Shown here piece after piece: positions 8,740 to 11,816 of a DNA stretch of 11,816 nt. Numbering within the stretch: position 1 is the stretch's first letter; each line of letters begins with the position of its first letter. A model generated the notes under the pieces. That model made no database searches. It saw only the letters and a program-made list of their open reading frames with translations, and was not told the origin of the DNA. This stretch comes from Temnopleurus reevesii. Lineage: Eukaryota > Echinodermata > Echinoidea > Temnopleuroida > Temnopleuridae. The position numbers were made by a program, and so were the translations under genes. Location of the stretch: positions 64,459-76,274 of the forward strand of contig BQKZ01004266.1 of assembly GCA_036244855.1 (NCBI GenBank), in the 5' to 3' direction.

Positions 8740-9560
8740 AAATACTAAGAGGCATATTTTTTGGAAGAAAATGGAATTATGTAAAGAAGCAATCTTCAAT
8801 ATATCATGATACAGAGTGTCATAAAAGTTCCCCTTTCAAACCGTCATTATTTTTTAAAACATACAGCAAAGTTTTCAACAGTGAACCTGTTAAAAAAAGA
8901 AAGGGGGGGGGAGGAGTCAGTCAGGCCCCATATAATTAGAGGTCTGTTCACATGGGGTACACACTCTTTGTGATTTTGGGACAGTATCCTAATTTAAAAT
9001 TCAAATTTGGACACCAGGACAGGCATTGAATATCAGGACAACCCCAGGAAAGGTGGGATATTTGACAGATCTGTTACAAGTTTGCTTTGTGCTCACCAGA
9101 CCTCTTTACACTTCATGTACATAACTCTACTTCAGATCATGGTTTACTGCAAGAAGGCCCCATCCCCTCCCCCAAGCAAACATGACACTATTGACATTGA
9201 TATTTTTGACCTGTCTGTCCTTACATGACTTTTCTAAACCTTCAGGTCAGGCACTCCAAACCACACCTCTCTTCAATCATTGTACCAGATTTGACTCGAG
9301 CATATTACCCTTTATGACTTGAGGGAAAAAATACTATGTGGTCCATTTTCATAGGTTTAATTTGTTATATTTTCTAGATAATCATGGGAATTTTGTTTGG
9401 GAATCTACATGTACATGTAAGAAGATGAATTTTACTTTCTGTGTGCAAAGTATTCTCATGATACATGGTAGAAATGCTGTGCTTACATATGGCGGTTGTT
9501 TCCACAAAATTGAGTAGTTGATGTATGATTTATCTCCAACACCAAACCACATTTGAAAAA
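8740..9560. other. Non-coding spacer
   Basis: It contains a G-run at about 8906-8914 (AAAGAAAGGGGGGGGGAGGAG context), an AAAAGTTCCCCTTTCAAA sequence at about 8823-8840 that resembles a single end of the A/B element family, and two overlapping TACATGTA copies at 9406-9419. A 73-codon frame at 9007-9228 has no coding hallmarks. No gene is called. Confidence 0.5.
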
Positions 9561-9564
9561 CTAT

Positions 9565-9716
9565 GCCCAAGTCAAACTTCTCTTAGTCAAAGGATATTGT
9601 GAATCAAAATCATTATGAACAAATTATACTAAAGCTATTTTATTTACTTCATGAAGTCAAAGTTCTCCCAAGTCTAACAGATTTTTGTGATCTCACAAGA
9701 TTTGACTTCTTGGGCA
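9565..9716. repeat. Weak inverted-repeat segment, about 150 bp
   Basis: GCCCAAG..TCAAA at 9565-9575 is mirrored by TTTGACTTCTTGGGC at 9702-9716 with a short gap in the stem. Inside, AGTCAAA(G) motifs recur at 9586 and 9656. The arrangement resembles a small fold-back element, but the stem is short and no target-site duplication is visible. Confidence 0.3.
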
Positions 9717-10510
9717 GAGTGCATGTAAAAAAAAAAACACACACAAAAAAAAACATCCTTTATGAGTATACAGCTACATGTAGCATGCTTTTTGTAACTT
9801 TTTGACGTACTTGACCAAAGCTTATCAATGGTAAAGTGAAAAATTTGCCTGGAGGGCAGCATTGTCTGTTGTAACAAATTACAATGGGATGCTTCTCCAC
9901 ACAGCACAGACCAACCCTTGTCTACAATCCATTACAGTGGGGTGCGGGTTAGCCAGTCAGTTCACATTCCTGAGTTATGAGATAATATGCATCTCGACAT
10001 CTGTAGGCCCGAAAGGTCATGGGGTGACTCTCGATCAGCTCTGCTAGTGGGGTACCATGGGAAAGTTGTGTTCCTGTGTACAGACTCTTGTATCAAGTTC
10101 AAAAGGCTTGTATGCTGAGCTTCCAGGATCTACATGTAGCTTGCACTCACAATGACCTGCTGTTCACTGTTTTGCAGCTGAAGAAAAAGGGTCAAAATTA
10201 AAACACAAGTGTATGAGAATTGAAGAAAAGTCAAATAAAAAAGATATATTCAAGAGAATCTACAATTCCCCACTCCCCCTCCACCCTAAAGGAATCATGG
10301 CCCTAGATTCATTTTTGAAAAATTGATTCAGTAACAAGAGAATGAAGGAAAGGTCTGATAAACTTTTGAGGTAATTATTTGCCAACAATTTTTGCGGTTA
10401 CTTTATGACTCATGTTTGTCGATGATGTACTTGTAGAAAATTTTGATGAACATCCTTTTGGGATGATTACATGTACATGCAATGTGTGCATAGTGATGTT
10501 GGACTTATTG

Positions 10511-10511
<1 letters not shown>
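9717..10511. other. Non-coding spacer before laminin exon, with short repeats
   Basis: An A-run / CA / A-run tract lies at 9727-9753. ATTACAATGGGATGC at 9878-9892 and ATTACAGTGGGGTGC at 9931-9945 are a 53-base-spaced near-repeat, and a third relative occurs at 6691-6705. TACATGTA copies lie at 9775, 10131 and 10468. No exon could be supported. Confidence 0.5.

Positions 10512-10541
<30 letters not shown>
10512..10541. repeat. (GAT)10 microsatellite
   Basis: Ten uninterrupted GAT units span 30 bases. The minus strand reads ATC repeats, which produces a spurious poly-His frame. The tract lies about 410 bases upstream of the laminin exon, within its presumed intron, and should be length-polymorphic. 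Confidence 0.95.
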
Positions 10542-10952
10542 AGATCCGGCCTTGTTTCAAAATTTTGTTTCATATGTTCTGCATGTTTGGCTAAACTGAA
10601 AGGAGTACTCTTAAATTAGCTTAATCATTTTATGTCAATAAAATTAGTTTATAAGTTATACTAGACTATTGATGATTAAAAATATGAACAATACATTTTA
10701 TAAAGAAAAAAGCAATTTGAAAAAAAGGATAAGGTTCATGAGTTTATTTGAGTGTAATCAGCCAAGAAATATGGAGGAAAGGATAACAGTAATAGTCAGA
10801 GGTTCAATTAAAATATGATGTTTCTTTTCCATTTCTAATCACTCTTCTCCAAAAGATTACAGTCGTAGCCTTAAGTGGAAATAAGATTAAATAGCGTGAA
10901 TCATTCATTTACATTCTTTTCACCCATTTCTTTGCATTCTTTTTATCAACAG
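10542..10952. other. End of the intron upstream of the laminin exon
   Basis: AT-rich sequence with no other exon signal. It ends in a pyrimidine-rich tract (TTTCTTTGCATTCTTTTTAT) and CAACAG, an ordinary 3' splice site at 10952. Confidence 0.7.
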
Positions 10953-11189
10953 CTCTACCAGGTTGCCTACGTTCTGATCAAGTTCGCCAACTCTCCCCGA
11001 CCAGGAATGTTCGTGCTGGAGCGATCACGTGACTACGGTGAGACCTACGAGCCTTGGCAGTACTTCGCCGAGACCCCAAGCGATTGCCAGTCTGAGTTTG
11101 GGATGCAGTCCCTGGAACAGATTCGCAATGATGATGATGTGATCTGTACCGCCGAATACTCCGACATTGTCCCTCTTGAAGATGGAGAG
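10953..11189 (+). CDS. Laminin alpha LN-domain exon, 79 codons
   Basis: It begins right after a pyrimidine tract and CAACAG, and ends GATGGAGAG|GTAATT, so both ends are phase 0 (237 bp). The translation [61 protein letters not shown] follows the laminin N-terminal (LN) domain of alpha chains closely: the [13 protein letters not shown] strand, the W of EPWQYFA, and the ICT.EYS.I.PLE.GE motif. From memory, the lack of the longer insertion seen in alpha-1/alpha-2 and the FANSPRP/IVPLE wording put it nearer the alpha-3/alpha-5 class. Laminin alpha chains are secreted basement-membrane proteins; LN domains drive self-polymerisation of the network. The exon holds about a third of the domain. Residues GEV..YMRQP after the donor are intron read-through and are not included. 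Confidence 0.93.
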
Positions 11190-11551
11190 GTAATTATTTA
11201 TATGCGGCAACCACAGTACTTGTGTACATATAGCCCCCCCCCCCCTCCAAAAACAAAATTGTTTGTTTGCCATTGAATGTCATTAAAAACATGGAAGAAT
11301 AAATGTGGCTAGAAGGTTTGAGAAAGTTAATTGAATATATAGAACTAGTATCCTGAAGATTGTACCAATTGCACCCTCTGTACTTTGGGTTGAACAACTG
11401 ACCGAAGTGTCAAATTCCTCTATCAATGCAACCCACCCTGCGTCTGGCTACCCTTGTAGTTACGGGTTGAATTGATCAAACTAAATGTATCATTGCTATC
11501 TTTGAAATTACAATCAGAGATGTACCACACTATTCTCATTTATTATATCAG
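11190..11551. other. Laminin intron with poly-C tract
   Basis: The intron begins GTAATT and holds a C14-like run at about 11234-11246. It ends TTATATCAG at 11551 if the segment at 11552 is an exon. If that segment is skipped, the intron would run to 11731. Confidence 0.7.
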
Positions 11552-11636
11552 ATCTTAGTTTTTCTTGTGAACACCTGCATTGGAGTGCCTGACAAGTTGA
11601 CCTTTGATGAGTGGATCAAGGCTACCCTTGTTGGAT
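11552..11636 (+). CDS. Candidate duplicate laminin LN exon (alternative or relic)
   Basis: It directly follows TTATATCAG and reads in phase 0, matching the phase of the preceding exon. The translation ILVFLVNTCIGVPDK, then LTFDEWIKATLVG, aligns without gaps to the segment at 11732: 13 of 25 residues and 50 of 75 bases are identical. The RP of the laminin NxRPG motif is replaced by CI, and after KAT the expected IRLRF strand is not recognisable, so it may be non-functional. The frame stays open right through into 11732, with no stop in 60 codons. No strong donor is seen; weak GT candidates are at 11630 and 11697. The 3' end given is only where similarity is last visible. It could be a mutually exclusive exon, or a decaying partial duplication. 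Confidence 0.5.
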
Positions 11637-11731
11637 ATTCTTTGGGAAAATGTGATAAAATTTGCTGTAACATGTTTAAATTTTTGGAAAAATTTTGTAA
11701 ACGCAGACAAACATTATTCCTCACCCATCAG

Positions 11732-11816
11732 ATTGTAGTCTCTCTTGTCAACAACCGTCCTGGAGCACCCCACTCTTCGACCCTTCAAGAATGGAGCAAG
11801 GCAACTCACATAGATC
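11732..11816 (+). CDS. Laminin alpha LN-domain exon, cut by window edge
   Basis: It starts after TCACCCATCAG in phase 0. The translation IVVSLVNNRPGAPHSS, then TLQEWSKATHID, matches the next LN-domain strand of laminin alpha chains (family pattern IVVSLVNGRPGA...L.EFTKATNIRLRF) and continues directly from ..PLEDGE of the exon at 10953. The end of the exon lies beyond the window. The last visible residue is D where laminins almost always have R, and W replaces the usual F of the EFTKAT block, so this copy may itself be one member of an exon set. Confidence 0.82.
   Translation, partial: MVVSLVNNRPGAPHSSTLQEWSKATHID

Noticed and set aside
10375..10560. Frame with a poly-His run
   Set aside because: Direct translation of the (GAT)10 microsatellite on the minus strand.

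Overview
This is eukaryotic nuclear DNA, most likely from a marine invertebrate deuterostome such as a sea urchin or other echinoderm. The evidence is AT-rich non-coding sequence, short exons with GT/AG boundaries, a laminin alpha gene, MITE-like repeats, many TACATGTA palindromes and mono- to trinucleotide tracts. No bacterial-style operon, rRNA, tRNA or CRISPR array is visible. The species assignment is an inference from repeat style and gene content.

Layout. (1) 1-3670 is repeat-rich non-coding DNA. It holds two related non-autonomous elements (841-1606 and 2163-2760) with long, decayed terminal inverted repeats. The first is interrupted by a separate 199-bp TA-inserting MITE (1313-1511). 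(2) 3671-5436, minus strand, is a well-supported two-exon gene for a 370-residue Myb/SANT-like protein. It has a basic nuclear-localisation cluster, a coiled coil and acidic segments. (3) 5437-10952 is non-coding, with CA/TG-rich sequence, a 132-bp-period duplication, a T-rich minisatellite, a third fragment of the 841/2163 family, a broken fragment resembling invertebrate P2X7-intracellular-domain-like genes (8605-8739), and a (GAT)10 tract. (4) 10953-11816, plus strand, holds exons of a laminin alpha N-terminal (LN) domain.

The most interesting point is at the right edge. The laminin exon 10953-11189 ends in phase 0, just before the LN strand that reads IVVSLVNGRPGA in other laminins. It is followed by two successive exon-like segments, at 11552 and 11732. 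Both start right after a CAG acceptor in the same phase and both encode this same stretch. They are 67% identical at the DNA level over 75 bases without gaps. This is either a duplicated, alternatively spliced exon or a decaying exon relic.

No upstream laminin exon (signal peptide, start of LN) was recognised to the left. The Myb/SANT-like gene may therefore lie inside a very long laminin intron on the opposite strand, or simply be the upstream neighbour.
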